Shown one piece after another: positions 36,346 through 45,065 of a DNA stretch of 64,000 nucleotides; position 1 is the stretch's first letter; each line of letters opens with the position of its first letter. A model generated the notes under the pieces. That model did not search any database. It saw nothing but the letters and a program-made list of their open reading frames with translations, and was not told the origin of the DNA. The translations under genes were made by a program, and so were the position numbers. This DNA is from DATAUD01 sp036501665. GTDB lineage: Bacteria > Verrucomicrobiota > Verrucomicrobiia > Limisphaerales > Palsa-1400. The stretch is taken from the NCBI GenBank assembly GCA_036501665.1, contig DASXZW010000001.1, forward strand, positions 115,834 through 179,833. Reading direction: 5' to 3'.

Positions 36346-37322
36346 GCGCGCAGAGCCGGCCGGGCCCGGCGTTTCCATGCGAACAACCCCTGCGGTCGTG
36401 TCAACATGAGAATAATCAGCAGCAGTGAATAAAAAACCATTTGGTACTTTTCATATTGGCGCAGGAATTCCGGCAGCAGCGTCAGAAGAATCGCCGCTGC
36501 GACGACTCCCCCCGTATTGCCCATGCCGCCCAAAATCACGATGACCACGATTTCGATCGAGCGCATGAAACCGAAACCCTTGGGATCAATGGACAAAGTG
36601 TAGTGGCCATATAATCCGCCGGCGATCCCCGCAAAAAATGCGCCGACAATGAACGCGACGATTTTATAGCGCGTCGTATTGAGGCCCATCGCTTCGGCAG
36701 CGACTTCGTCGTCGCGCACTGCCAGAAAACCGCGTCCATAAGTGGAATGGACCATCGCCAGAACGACGTATATGGAAATCACCGCCGTTCCAAGCACCCA
36801 AAAAATATTTGTGTACGAAGGAATTCCATTGAGGCCGAGCGCGCCGCCAAGGGAATCGATATTGCGGAAAACGACACGGATGATTTCGCCGAAACCCAGG
36901 GTGACAATCGCCAGATAATCTCCCTTGAGCCTGAGCGACGGCGCGCCAACAAGAAATCCCGTGATGGCTGCGGCAATTCCGCCAAGACATAGAGCCGCGA
37001 GAAACAGGGCTATTGTCCCTGGGTTGAGGGGATTTGCTGCTGCGGAACCAAGGACTTTCGGACCAACGAACATTGTAATTGACGCGGAAGCATATGCGCC
37101 GACGGCCATGAAACCGGCGTGACCGAGGGAGAACTGGCCAGTGTAGCCGTTGATTAAATTAAGACTGACGGCGAGGATGATGTTGATGCCAATATTAATC
37201 AAAACTGCCAGGTAATAGGGATTGAGGCGGTTCGATAAAAGCCAGAAAAGGTAGCACCCCGCAAGCAGGGCCAGGAGAATCGCCTTGGGCCAAGCTGAGA
37301 GAATCATCTTGAAACGATTCAT
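36342..37322 (-). CDS. livM: Branched-chain amino-acid ABC transporter permease LivM
   Basis: 326 residues from MNRFKMILSAWP. About nine membrane helices with the LivM motif NLINGYTGQFSLGHAGFMAV and the cytoplasmic coupling loop EAMGLNTTRYKIVAF, then GFGFMRSIEIVVIVILGGMG. It starts 5 bases before the livH stop end and overlaps livG by four bases. Confidence 0.94.
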   Translation of the reverse strand: MNRFKMILSAWPKAILLALLAGCYLFWLLSNRLNPYYLAVLINIGINIILAVSLNLINGYTGQFSLGHAGFMAVGAYASASITMFVGPKVLGSAAANPLNPGTIALFLAALCLGGIAAAITGFLVGAPSLRLKGDYLAIVTLGFGEIIRVVFRNIDSLGGALGLNGIPSYTNIFWVLGTAVISIYVVLAMVHSTYGRGFLAVRDDEVAAEAMGLNTTRYKIVAFIVGAFFAGIAGGLYGHYTLSIDPKGFGFMRSIEIVVIVILGGMGNTGGVVAAAILLTLLPEFLRQYEKYQMVFYSLLLIILMLTRPQGLFAWKRRARPALRA

Positions 37323-37326
37323 GGCG

Positions 37327-38220
37327 TCACACTTTTTCAACCTGAAATTTTCCCAGCAGCCCGGCCGGGCGAAACAGCAAAATCACAATCAACAGTCCGA
37401 ACGCGATGGCGTCGGTGTAAGTGGAAAATCGCGTGCCTTTGACGAATGTTTCAATCAGGCCCAGCAATATCCCGCCTAGGGCCGCGCCGGGAATATTTCC
37501 GATGCCTCCGAGGACTGCGGCGACGAATGCCTTCAGTCCCGGCAGAATTCCCATGTAAGGATCGATGCTCGGATAATTCATCGAATACAAAATGCCGCCC
37601 GCCGCCGCGAGGGCTGAGCCCAGGCCAAACGTAAATGAAATGACTCTGTCGTTGTTTATTCCCACAAGCGACGCGGCTTGCGCGTTGAAGGAAACCGCGC
37701 GCATCGCCGTGCCGGTTCGTGTTCGGAGCACGATCCATTGCAGCGCAAAAAGAAGCACGGCAGTGACGACGAACACCAGCAGTTGGTTGCTCGAAACTCG
37801 AAGACCCGAACTGCTGACATAAACTTTGGCAGGGAAAAGTTCGGGGAAATATTTTGGATCGGCTCCAAATACGAGCTGCCCGACATTTTCCAGCAAGAGG
37901 GAGACGCCAATGGCCGTGATGAGCACCGCGAGGCTCGAGCCGCCACGCAACGGACGATACGCCAGCCGCTCAATGATGATTCCCAAGGCCGCGCAAATGA
38001 GCATTGTCAACACAATGACCAGCAATCCACCGCCAAGCGAATGCGCGGGAACATGTTTCCCCATGTAAAACCCGCAAAATGCGCCGACCATGAAAACATC
38101 GCTGTGGGCGAAATTGATGAAGCGCAGGATGCCATACACCATCGTGTAACCCAGCGCGAGAAGGGCATAAACGAAGCCCACGGAAAGGCCGTTGATGAGT
38201 TGCTGGAGGAACTCGATCAT
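37327..38220 (-). CDS. livH: Branched-chain amino-acid ABC transporter permease LivH
   Basis: 297 residues from the ATG giving MIEFLQQLINGLSVGFVYAL, 108 bases inside the longest frame. LivH motifs: ALGYTMVYGILRFINFAHSD near the N-terminus and LPGLKAFVAAVLGGIGNIPG near the C-terminus. It begins 16 bases after the binding-protein stop. Forms the channel with LivM. Confidence 0.95.
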   Translation of the reverse strand: MIEFLQQLINGLSVGFVYALLALGYTMVYGILRFINFAHSDVFMVGAFCGFYMGKHVPAHSLGGGLLVIVLTMLICAALGIIIERLAYRPLRGGSSLAVLITAIGVSLLLENVGQLVFGADPKYFPELFPAKVYVSSSGLRVSSNQLLVFVVTAVLLFALQWIVLRTRTGTAMRAVSFNAQAASLVGINNDRVISFTFGLGSALAAAGGILYSMNYPSIDPYMGILPGLKAFVAAVLGGIGNIPGAALGGILLGLIETFVKGTRFSTYTDAIAFGLLIVILLFRPAGLLGKFQVEKV

Positions 38221-38236
38221 GCAAGTGACGGAATTC

Positions 38237-39403
38237 TCATTGCGGGGCGATTTTTTCGACGAGATGAAATTTTCCGTCCTTGACCTGCAGGATAACCAGC
38301 GGTTTGGTGGCGTTGCGCTGGGGGTCAATTGTAATTTTTCCGGCGACCCCCGGAAAATCCTTTGTTGCCGCCAGGGCGTCGCGGACTTTGGGGCCTTCGG
38401 TCGAGCCGGCGCGCTTCATCGCGTCAACCAAAAGCATGGCAGAATCGTAACCCAGGGCGGCCATCGCGTCGGGCGTGACGGAGTATTTCGCCTGAAAATC
38501 GTGGACGAATTTTTCCACAACGGGGTCTTTTTCCTCCGGCGAGAAGTGCGTTGAAAAATAGGTGCCCTCGACCGCCGCGCCGCCAATGTTTACCAATTCG
38601 CTCGACTCCCAACCGTCCCCGCCGAAAAGCGGCGCTTTCATTCCAAGATCGTGCGCCTGCCGGGCGATCAATCCGACCTCGGTGTAATAGCCGGGAACGA
38701 AAAGCGCGTCTGGATTCTCACCTTTGATCGAGGTAAGTTGCGCGCTGAAATCCTTGTCGCCGCCGCTGTATTTTCCTTCAGAAGTGATCTGACCACCCGC
38801 CGCGGTAAACGCGTCCCGGAAATAATTCGCAAGGCCAACGCTATATGCGCTGGCAGCATCGGTCAGGATGGCGACTTTATGCGCTTTGAGCGTGGTGTGG
38901 GCGAATTGCGCCAGGACTTTTCCCTGCTGAGGATCGGTGAAGCATACGCGAAAGATATAATCGCCGATCTCGGTGACTTTAGGATTCGTCGAGGAAGGGC
39001 TGATTTGCGGGATTTTATTTTCCTGACAGACTGGTGCGGCTTCGAGGGAACGGCTGGAGGCGACTTCGCCGAGCAGCGCAACAACGCCGTCGCGGGAAAT
39101 GAGTTTTTTGGCAATGGTCTTGGATTCGCCTTGCTTGGATTGATCGTCCTCGGTGTGCAGTTCAAGCTTTTGGCCAAGGACACCGCCGGCGGCGTTAAGC
39201 TGGTCGATTGCCAATTCGGTGCCGTGGTGGGACATCTGTCCGAAGGTGGCTTCGCTGCCTGTCAATGAAGCAAATTCGCCGATTTTGATGGCGCCACCCG
39301 TCGAGGAAGAAGTTGCGCCGGGCGTATCGCTGGACTTGTTGCAACCGGCTGCCAACGCGATGCAAACCAATCCAGCGGCGACGGAAAGTATATTTCGTCT
39401 CAT
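38237..39403 (-). CDS. livK: Branched-chain amino-acid binding lipoprotein (LivK-like)
   Basis: 388 residues. Lipoprotein signal with lipobox LAAGC (Cys21), then a type I periplasmic binding fold: IKIGEFASLTGSEATFGQ, the GVVALLGEVASSRSLEAAP loop and the DALFVPGYYTEVG segment. It captures branched-chain or related amino acids for LivHMGF, encoded directly downstream. It heads the operon; the ligand within this family is uncertain. Confidence 0.92.
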   Translation of the reverse strand: MRRNILSVAAGLVCIALAAGCNKSSDTPGATSSSTGGAIKIGEFASLTGSEATFGQMSHHGTELAIDQLNAAGGVLGQKLELHTEDDQSKQGESKTIAKKLISRDGVVALLGEVASSRSLEAAPVCQENKIPQISPSSTNPKVTEIGDYIFRVCFTDPQQGKVLAQFAHTTLKAHKVAILTDAASAYSVGLANYFRDAFTAAGGQITSEGKYSGGDKDFSAQLTSIKGENPDALFVPGYYTEVGLIARQAHDLGMKAPLFGGDGWESSELVNIGGAAVEGTYFSTHFSPEEKDPVVEKFVHDFQAKYSVTPDAMAALGYDSAMLLVDAMKRAGSTEGPKVRDALAATKDFPGVAGKITIDPQRNATKPLVILQVKDGKFHLVEKIAPQ

Positions 39404-39477
39404 TGGCTGGCAAAGGTAGAGAACAAAACGGACGGATTCAATCCTGAATCGTCACAGGATTGTAATTGCAAGTTTCT

Positions 39478-39614
39478 GGGGAGCGCGACCGTCCCGGTCG
39501 CGGCGTCTGGCGTCCCGCCAGACGTTCTCCTCAAAGCAGCCTTACAGATTTATTGACGTGAAAGGTTCCGTCGGCGAGACGCCAACGGGTGCGACCGGGA
39601 CGGTCGCGCTCCCC
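39478..39614. repeat. Nested-hairpin repeat, copy 2 (core form)
   Basis: About 137 bp between the binding-protein gene and the next leftward gene, with GGGGAGCGCG and CGCGCTCCCC at the ends and four inner hairpins (GCGACCGTCCCGGTCGC, GTCTGGCGTCCCGCCAGAC, a CGTCGGCGAGACGCCAACG-type stem, GCGACCGGGACGGTCGC). The middle spacer is unlike that of copy 1. Confidence 0.85.
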
Positions 39615-39618
39615 CCGC

Positions 39619-41028
39619 TTAACACGACAGCCCTTTGCAACCAAACAATCTTCTTTCGCGAATCCGCTTGGCGACTTCGGGAGGAACCATCTCGTCCCAG
39701 GACGGATCGTTTGAGCGGATTTTTTGCAGAACGTCGCGCGAGAAAATTGAAAGCAGCTTCTCATCGTAATCGCGAACGGCCTCGATGAACCGGTTTTCGA
39801 TGAGATACGCGTGCAAGTGCCGCAGATTGGGTGCGACCCGCAAATTGGCGGCGTTGATCACCGAGCCGGTTTTTGCGTCAAGTAAAGGGTAGACGTAGAG
39901 CTTCAGGTCGTTTTTGAACATTCGGCCAAACGACTCCAAAATTCCCCCCGAAAGGTCTGCGTAATATTTTTCGTCGAAGATTTCCTTGAGCGTCGGCACG
40001 CCCATGACAAGGCCGATCATTTTCTTGGTGTAACGGAAAAAATAGGCGGCGAGGCGGTGGTATTCGCCGAAATTGGAGATCAACACCGTTTTGCCGAGCG
40101 ACGCCAGAATATCCACGCGCTCAAGGAAGTCCTGGTGGTCGATCTTGTCGCCTTCGGTGAGGTTCTTCAGCGTCATCTCCATCAGCGTGAGGACTTCCTC
40201 GCCCTGGACATTCGGTTCCTGGACAAAATTCGCCTGGGCGCACTTCAACATGTCCAGCGTCACCTTGGTCACCGGACGGAAACTGCCGCGTTCGACGATG
40301 ATGCACTTTTTGTAAAAGGCGTCGGCGGGCTGGATCACTTCGCCTTCGGATGTGAACAGGGCGGCGTTGGTCAACCCGCCCTGGACCAGTTGCAGGGCCA
40401 TCAGGCGATTATCCAGACCCGCGAATGCCGGCCCGGAGAAGTGAATCATGTCGATTTCAACGCGTTCGACCCCTGCGTTATCGACCAACGAATGAATCAG
40501 CGCCGCCGGTTCGCAGTGAAGGTATAACGCGCCGGAAACCAGGTTGACCCCGACGATGCCGAGCGCTTCCTGCTCTTGCAAATTCTCTTTGTCCCAAAGG
40601 CGGACGTGAACGATGATCTGCGACGGTTCGCCGCCGGGTTCAGTCTGGAATCGAATTCCCAGCCAGCCGTGGGCGTCGTCGCGGCGGGAATAACTTTTCG
40701 CCACGATGGTGTCGGCGAAAACAAAGAAGCGGGTCGTCGCGCCGCGTTTTTCTTTCAGCCGCGTCAGGAGCAATTCGTATTCATGGTCCAGCATTGTCTC
40801 CAGGCGTTGTCGGCTGACGTAGCGTTCGGAGTGCCCGTAAATGGCGTCGCTCACGGTCATGTCGTAAGCGGAGATGGTTTTCGCAATGGTGCCGGCGGCG
40901 CCGCCCACGCGGAAAAACCAGCGGGCGACTTCCTGTCCCGCGCCGATCTCGGCGAACGTGCCATATTTGGAAGGGTCCAGGTTGACCTGAAGCGCCTTTT
41001 GATGCGTGCTTAAAATTTCGCGTTCCAT
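39619..41028 (-). CDS. Conserved protein of unknown function, 469 residues
   Basis: A soluble protein without signal or membrane segments. Highly patterned stretches such as EREILSTHQKALQVNLD, YGTFAEIGAGQEVARWFF, GIVGVNLVSGALYLH and ERGSFRPVTKVTLDML match what I know as a broadly distributed family in Bacteroidota, Cyanobacteria and Verrucomicrobiota, whose database names (TonB receptor, nicotinate-nucleotide adenylyltransferase) do not fit the sequence. No nucleotide-binding or catalytic motif stands out. Separate gene, flanked by a repeat and a small VOC gene. Confidence 0.8.
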   Translation of the reverse strand: MEREILSTHQKALQVNLDPSKYGTFAEIGAGQEVARWFFRVGGAAGTIAKTISAYDMTVSDAIYGHSERYVSRQRLETMLDHEYELLLTRLKEKRGATTRFFVFADTIVAKSYSRRDDAHGWLGIRFQTEPGGEPSQIIVHVRLWDKENLQEQEALGIVGVNLVSGALYLHCEPAALIHSLVDNAGVERVEIDMIHFSGPAFAGLDNRLMALQLVQGGLTNAALFTSEGEVIQPADAFYKKCIIVERGSFRPVTKVTLDMLKCAQANFVQEPNVQGEEVLTLMEMTLKNLTEGDKIDHQDFLERVDILASLGKTVLISNFGEYHRLAAYFFRYTKKMIGLVMGVPTLKEIFDEKYYADLSGGILESFGRMFKNDLKLYVYPLLDAKTGSVINAANLRVAPNLRHLHAYLIENRFIEAVRDYDEKLLSIFSRDVLQKIRSNDPSWDEMVPPEVAKRIRERRLFGCKGLSC

Positions 41029-41124
41029 GCTCAGTTTAAATCAAATCGTCCAGCCTAAGATCGGAGTATTGTTGAGGCAAGTGAAGCCGTATTCAACTCG
41101 AAACTGCCGGTAAAAACCTGCTTG

Positions 41125-41502
41125 CTATCCCTTTGTGGCAACGCCAAAACAGTGTGAGAAACCGTCTTCGTCCGTAACAAAGAACTCAGTCTGTCCATAT
41201 TCTCGTTCCACAATATCTGAAACCGCAAACCCGAGCCGCTTTAATCGTTCCCGAACCTGCTGGATGTCGGATGGAGTCCAGTAAAGTCGAATACCTTCGT
41301 AGTTCTCGGGTTTGACTGGCGTCCCTGCGCGTTGATTGAGCCAGAAGTATAAATTCTGGTTGTTGTGAACCATGCAGCCGATCAGCTTCCCTTCGTGTCT
41401 CATTTCCCGATCTACGGTAAGACCGAGGCCCTCGACCCAAAAGCGCAGACTCTTGTTGACATCTGCGCTGGGTATCACTGGTATGCAAGAATTAACCGTC
41501 AT
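41125..41502 (-). CDS. VOC-family (glyoxalase/bleomycin-resistance fold) protein
   Basis: 125 residues. Two beta-alpha-beta-beta-beta units: CIPVIPSADVNKSLRFWVEGLG and the second half from RLYWTPSDIQQVRERLKRLG to EFFVTDEDGFSHCFG. The terminal DEDG...F/C pattern and the mid MVHNNQNLYFW are those of bleomycin-binding-like VOC proteins. The substrate is not readable. Confidence 0.82.
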   Translation of the reverse strand: MTVNSCIPVIPSADVNKSLRFWVEGLGLTVDREMRHEGKLIGCMVHNNQNLYFWLNQRAGTPVKPENYEGIRLYWTPSDIQQVRERLKRLGFAVSDIVEREYGQTEFFVTDEDGFSHCFGVATKG

Positions 41503-41516
41503 ATTTTTGGCAGCGT

Positions 41517-42857
41517 TTAAACCGCTGAAAGCGCCGCATCCAATACGTCAATCATAAATGTCGCATCGGCCTCCGTCAGGCACATCGGCGGCGCGATTCG
41601 GATTGTCTGGCCCCGCAAACCGCCTTTGCCGATCAACAATCCCAGGTCTCGGCAGGTTTCAACGACTTGCGCGCACTCGGATTTTGCGGGTACCTTCGTC
41701 GCGCGATCTTTGACCAGTTCCATTCCAAGCAACAACCCTTTCCCGCGAACGTCGCCGACGATGCTGTGCTTCGCCTTGAGCCTTTCCAGCCCGGCCATAA
41801 TGACGCCGCCGATCTTCAGCGCGTTGGCCTGAAGTTTTTCTTTTTCGATAACCTCCAGCACCGCGTTGCCTTGCGCGCAAACAACCGGATTGCCGCCGAA
41901 CGTGTTGAAATGCACCCGCTGCGTCAGTGCCGCGGCGATTTCCGGCGTTGTGACGACCGCCGCGAGCGGGCAGCCGTTGCCGATGCCTTTGGCCATCGTG
42001 ACGATGTCAGGAATCACGCCCTGCGTTTCAAAACCCCAGAAATGCGTCCCAGTCCGCCCGAACCCCGTCTGAACTTCATCGGCGACGCACAAGCCGCCAG
42101 CGGCCCGAACGTGCTCATACACATGCTTCAGATAACCGTCCGGATAAACCACGCAGCCGCCGACGCCTTGAATGGTTTCCGAGATAAATCCCGCGACGCG
42201 TCCGGAGGTTGCGTAGTCAATTAGACTTTTAACATCCGCCGCGTAATTCTTCCCGGCATCCACGTCGGCCTGGCTCCATTGTCCGCGATATGGATCCGGC
42301 GTGATTGCGTGATGAACGCCAAAATTGTGCGGCACGTTGAATTTCCAATTGCTGTGCGCCGTGACGCCCATCCCGGCCATGTTGCCGCCGTGATAACCAT
42401 TGCGAAGCGCGATAAAATCGAAATTGCCTGTGTGAGCGCGCGCCATCAAAAGCGCAAGGTCGGTCGCCTCGGAACCGGAATTCACGAAGTAACAAACCTT
42501 CAAATTTCCAGGCATTTTTGAAGCGAGATGGCGCGCGTATTCGGCAATGTTCGGATGCAGATAAATCGTGGTGGAATGCTGCAAGGTCTCATTCTGCCGC
42601 TGGATCGCCGCCACGACGTGCGGATGACAATGGCCCACGCTGACCGTGACAATTCCGCCGAGTCCGTCGAGATAGCGGCGGCCTTTCTCGTCGAATACAT
42701 ATTGCGCTTTGCCCTCAACCAGCATCAGCGGCTTTTTGTAATAAAGAAAAAGACCCGGACTGAGAAATTCGCGGCGCAGCTTCAGGACCTCATCGGCAGA
42801 TGGGCCGGTATATGGCTTCGGCTGAAAATCGAAAGCAGGCAGTTTTGGCGTGTTCAT
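41517..42857 (-). CDS. Class III aminotransferase (AGXT2-like)
   Basis: 446 residues. PLP enzyme of fold type I, class III: FVNSGSEATDLALLMARA for the cofactor phosphate, CVADEVQTGFGRTG with the PLP Asp, and the Schiff-base lysine in VTMAKGIGNGCPLAAVV. The N-terminal YLDGLGGIVTVSVGHCHP is also typical. The closest functional match I know is alanine-glyoxylate or beta-alanine-pyruvate type; the exact amine donor is uncertain. It lies upstream of the decayed D-amino-acid oxidase fragment in the same strand direction. Confidence 0.88.
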   Translation of the reverse strand: MNTPKLPAFDFQPKPYTGPSADEVLKLRREFLSPGLFLYYKKPLMLVEGKAQYVFDEKGRRYLDGLGGIVTVSVGHCHPHVVAAIQRQNETLQHSTTIYLHPNIAEYARHLASKMPGNLKVCYFVNSGSEATDLALLMARAHTGNFDFIALRNGYHGGNMAGMGVTAHSNWKFNVPHNFGVHHAITPDPYRGQWSQADVDAGKNYAADVKSLIDYATSGRVAGFISETIQGVGGCVVYPDGYLKHVYEHVRAAGGLCVADEVQTGFGRTGTHFWGFETQGVIPDIVTMAKGIGNGCPLAAVVTTPEIAAALTQRVHFNTFGGNPVVCAQGNAVLEVIEKEKLQANALKIGGVIMAGLERLKAKHSIVGDVRGKGLLLGMELVKDRATKVPAKSECAQVVETCRDLGLLIGKGGLRGQTIRIAPPMCLTEADATFMIDVLDAALSAV

Positions 42858-42938
42858 ACTTTGGCAACGATGACAGCGAAGACTATCGCGTTTTGAACGG
42901 ATTTACAAACGCCGCAAGAAGCAGATGAACTAGCAAAG

Positions 42939-43124
42939 TCACATACGGCGCGTTAATATAAGATTCTGATGGGATCTGAAAACCGCCGGCGGCCATTTCC
43001 ACAAAGCCTCGGTGATCACAGAGGTAACGTTGGGAGCAAGATTTTCGGCCACAACGTTGACGTTGAAGCCACGCTGGAGCAGCAACGCGGTAGTCAGGCT
43101 GCTGACGCCGCCGCCGATGACGGG
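42939..43124 (-). pseudogene. D-amino-acid oxidase fragment (FAD-binding N-terminus)
   Basis: Read leftward, one frame gives PVIGGGVSSLTTALLLQRGF then NVVAENLAPNVTSVITEALW and KWPPAVFRSHQ before a stop. This is the GxGxxG dinucleotide-binding start and the T-S-x-x-A-L-W-x-W-P-P-A motif of FAD-dependent D-amino-acid oxidases. The start codon and first residues are missing where the kinase-cassette gene ends (43132), and the remaining 280 or so residues are gone. A truncated remnant, not a gene. Confidence 0.75.
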
Positions 43125-43131
43125 TAGTGCT

Positions 43132-43830
43132 CTATCGAATTGTTGCTAAATGTCGCCTTCTGCTAATTATCAAATCAATCGGAAGAATGCCTTCTTCAGA
43201 AACAATAAAGTTGCGTATTTTGGTATCAGTAACGACAATTCCATCATATTCTCGGATCCAATTATAACAGGAATTTGGAAGCAGCTTAAATCCCAGTTTT
43301 GTCATCATGCCCGCTATTTCCGCCTCAGACGGATGCTGGCGATTTTTATCTATTGCTTCGATAAGGCGCTGTGAGGTCACTATATACGGCTTTAAATTTC
43401 TTTGCTTTTCAATATCAGGATTTTCCAACGCAATTCCCTCAAGGCGCAAATCTGTAGGGAATTCCTGATTCATCAACTCAAGTCTCTGTAAATAAAACAA
43501 AGGGGTTGCGTCGCAATGTCTTCCATATTGTCCTCCAGCGCCATGCCCCAAACCAAATTTTCCCGGTTTGGTGCATTTAACAACGCGTCGGTCGGAATGC
43601 CTCAAATAAACCGCATGCTCTAACGTGTCTGGCTCAAGCTCAATTTTTTCCAGACCCTCAGTGCAGGAGTCGGTTAGGAGGAGGCCTCGTTCCTTTGCCC
43701 ATTCGACGAGGCAAGCTGCCTGTCGTTTAATTTCCTGCTGGATTCCATTGCTGCCCTCCATTGCTCCCGCGCTTTCTGTAAGGTAGGCGGCGGCCTGTGA
43801 TGCAAGGCTTCCATGCGTTTTATTAGCCAT
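43132..43830 (-). CDS. Kinase-like protein of polyvalent-protein type
   Basis: 232 residues. The middle and end carry a protein-kinase-like skeleton: a beta-strand Lys in RRVVKCTKPGKFG (K85), then ATPLFYLQRLELMNQEFP, VTSQRLIEAID, and a catalytic-loop-like VTDTKIRNFIV (D202, K204, N207) followed by ILPIDLI (D219) for the metal site. This layout is that of the kinase domain found in phage and plasmid polyvalent proteins, here as a stand-alone gene. It overlaps the preceding small gene by 157 bases (88 if it starts at the internal Met24). Last gene of a three-gene leftward cassette. Confidence 0.6.
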   Translation of the reverse strand: MANKTHGSLASQAAAYLTESAGAMEGSNGIQQEIKRQAACLVEWAKERGLLLTDSCTEGLEKIELEPDTLEHAVYLRHSDRRVVKCTKPGKFGLGHGAGGQYGRHCDATPLFYLQRLELMNQEFPTDLRLEGIALENPDIEKQRNLKPYIVTSQRLIEAIDKNRQHPSEAEIAGMMTKLGFKLLPNSCYNWIREYDGIVVTDTKIRNFIVSEEGILPIDLIISRRRHLATIR

Positions 43831-44063
43831 AACCGGGCCGACAGTGAATCCCTCTCAACCTCGAGGGGGAACACCTTTTCCCAAAAATTGCCAGATTCAT
43901 CGTTGATGAATACCCCATTTTTGAAAATCTCAAGATCGCCGTGTAAGCCGGGGTTTGTATATACGTGTTGCAAATCATATGTCACCCATGATCCGGGAAC
44001 ATCATCTGAAGGTGCAACGCAGCCAAGAGGCAAAAAGACTGTATAATTTAGATGAGGATTCAT
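43674..44063 (-). CDS. Cassette protein, 129 residues, unknown
   Basis: No family recognised. The first half (NYTVFLPLGCVAP, WVTYDLQHVYTNPG, EIFKNGVFINDESGNFWEK) looks like a small beta-rich domain; the second half is a charged helix (ALHHRPPPTLQKAREQWRAA) with an Asn/Ser-rich end. It starts 5 bases after the previous gene's stop and overlaps the kinase-like gene. The long overlap weakens confidence in the last 50 residues. Confidence 0.5.
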   Translation of the reverse strand: MNPHLNYTVFLPLGCVAPSDDVPGSWVTYDLQHVYTNPGLHGDLEIFKNGVFINDESGNFWEKVFPLEVERDSLSARLWLIKRMEALHHRPPPTLQKAREQWRAAMESSRKLNDRQLASSNGQRNEASS

Positions 44064-44068
44064 TAGCT

Positions 44069-44506
44069 CTAAATTGCATTTAATCTTTTCAGATTGTCTC
44101 CAAGAGTTTTGTAGAATTCGACCGCAGCAGGCACCGAAAAAATAATATCCACCTCCATTTCCCTGATGACGCCTTCTTTTGAATCTCGCAGTTGCACATC
44201 TTCACCCACGATCATTCCCTGCTCGTTGACATTGAGCACCATCTTTTTAGGAATGGCAGTCCGTTCGTTGAAAAATGTTAAATGCAGATTCCGCTCGGAA
44301 TCTCCTCCATACCAAGCCCCGCACGCATGAACCACTCGGAAATGCGAACTTTTTATAAAATGGATCGGCAATTGAATCGTGCGTTGTGCGGCCTCGGGGG
44401 CGTTGGGCGCGTTTTTTGGGATTGTTTCGCCCATAATCTTGCTTTGTGATGTGTTTCCTGTCGTCCTTTGAACAGGTGTCGCTTCGGTGGTCATAAGTTG
44501 TTGCAT
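44069..44506 (-). CDS. Cassette protein, 145 residues, conserved-looking unknown
   Basis: After a Thr/Pro-rich leader of about 40 residues there is a compact domain with HFRVVHACGAWYGGDSERNL, LTFFNERTAIPKKMVL and MEVDIIFSVPAAVEFYKTLG. The pattern recalls uncharacterised proteins that sit beside genes like the 129-residue partner; no function is known to me. First gene of the three-gene cassette, with the promoter presumably in the AT-richer DNA to its right. Confidence 0.6.
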   Translation of the reverse strand: MQQLMTTEATPVQRTTGNTSQSKIMGETIPKNAPNAPEAAQRTIQLPIHFIKSSHFRVVHACGAWYGGDSERNLHLTFFNERTAIPKKMVLNVNEQGMIVGEDVQLRDSKEGVIREMEVDIIFSVPAAVEFYKTLGDNLKRLNAI

Positions 44507-45065
44507 TCCGATCTAAGAGGTCGCAAACTTATCATCTTTTTATCGGCTTTCAACTTTTCAGTGCCGCAATCTCAACATCATTTAAACAAATCGGCAAGCC
44601 GTTTGTTTCTTTGCATATTGCCATCCACTCCCAAAGCGCACGGATATTTACCATCGTTTTTAATTTTTGCCAGAGACTCCCCAGTCGCCCGTCCTTTTGA
44701 CGCGAACTAAGGGACGCAAATTCTCAACTTCTTCTCGGTCAACGACAATGCTCCGTGCTTAATATTAAAACGTGTCGGGTTTGTTTACATGGCGAAAAAA
44801 TGCCTTAAGTGCAATTTTATTTGATAATTCACAAGTTGCTAACCCACAATGTATTATGCCTATTCCGTAAGAATCTCCCTCCAAACCAAAACCGCGTGGA
44901 GCGCAAAACCTTGTCGGATTTTCTTCCACTCTTCAGTCAATAAACAAAACATGGTTTTGGCACAAGTTGTTATCGATAAGCCGATTATGAATAAGGATGA
45001 GCGTAGTTTTCTCGCTGGCATGGAACTTTCTATAGGGTAAACGACTGAGTTTAACTGAGTTTCTT
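44507..45065. other. Intergenic stretch, AT-richer, no supported gene
   Basis: About 560 bases visibly richer in A+T than the surroundings, consistent with acquired DNA. A 63-codon rightward frame at 44849 has no ribosome site or protein-like pattern and is left out. Presumably holds the promoter of the leftward cassette. Confidence 0.5.

Noticed and set aside
39619..41028. TonB receptor or nicotinate-nucleotide adenylyltransferase, as such proteins are sometimes named
   Set aside because: No signal peptide, plug, barrel or nucleotidyl-transfer motif is visible.
44849..45040. 63-codon rightward frame in the AT-rich gap
   Set aside because: No ribosome site, no protein-like pattern and no terminator directly after it.
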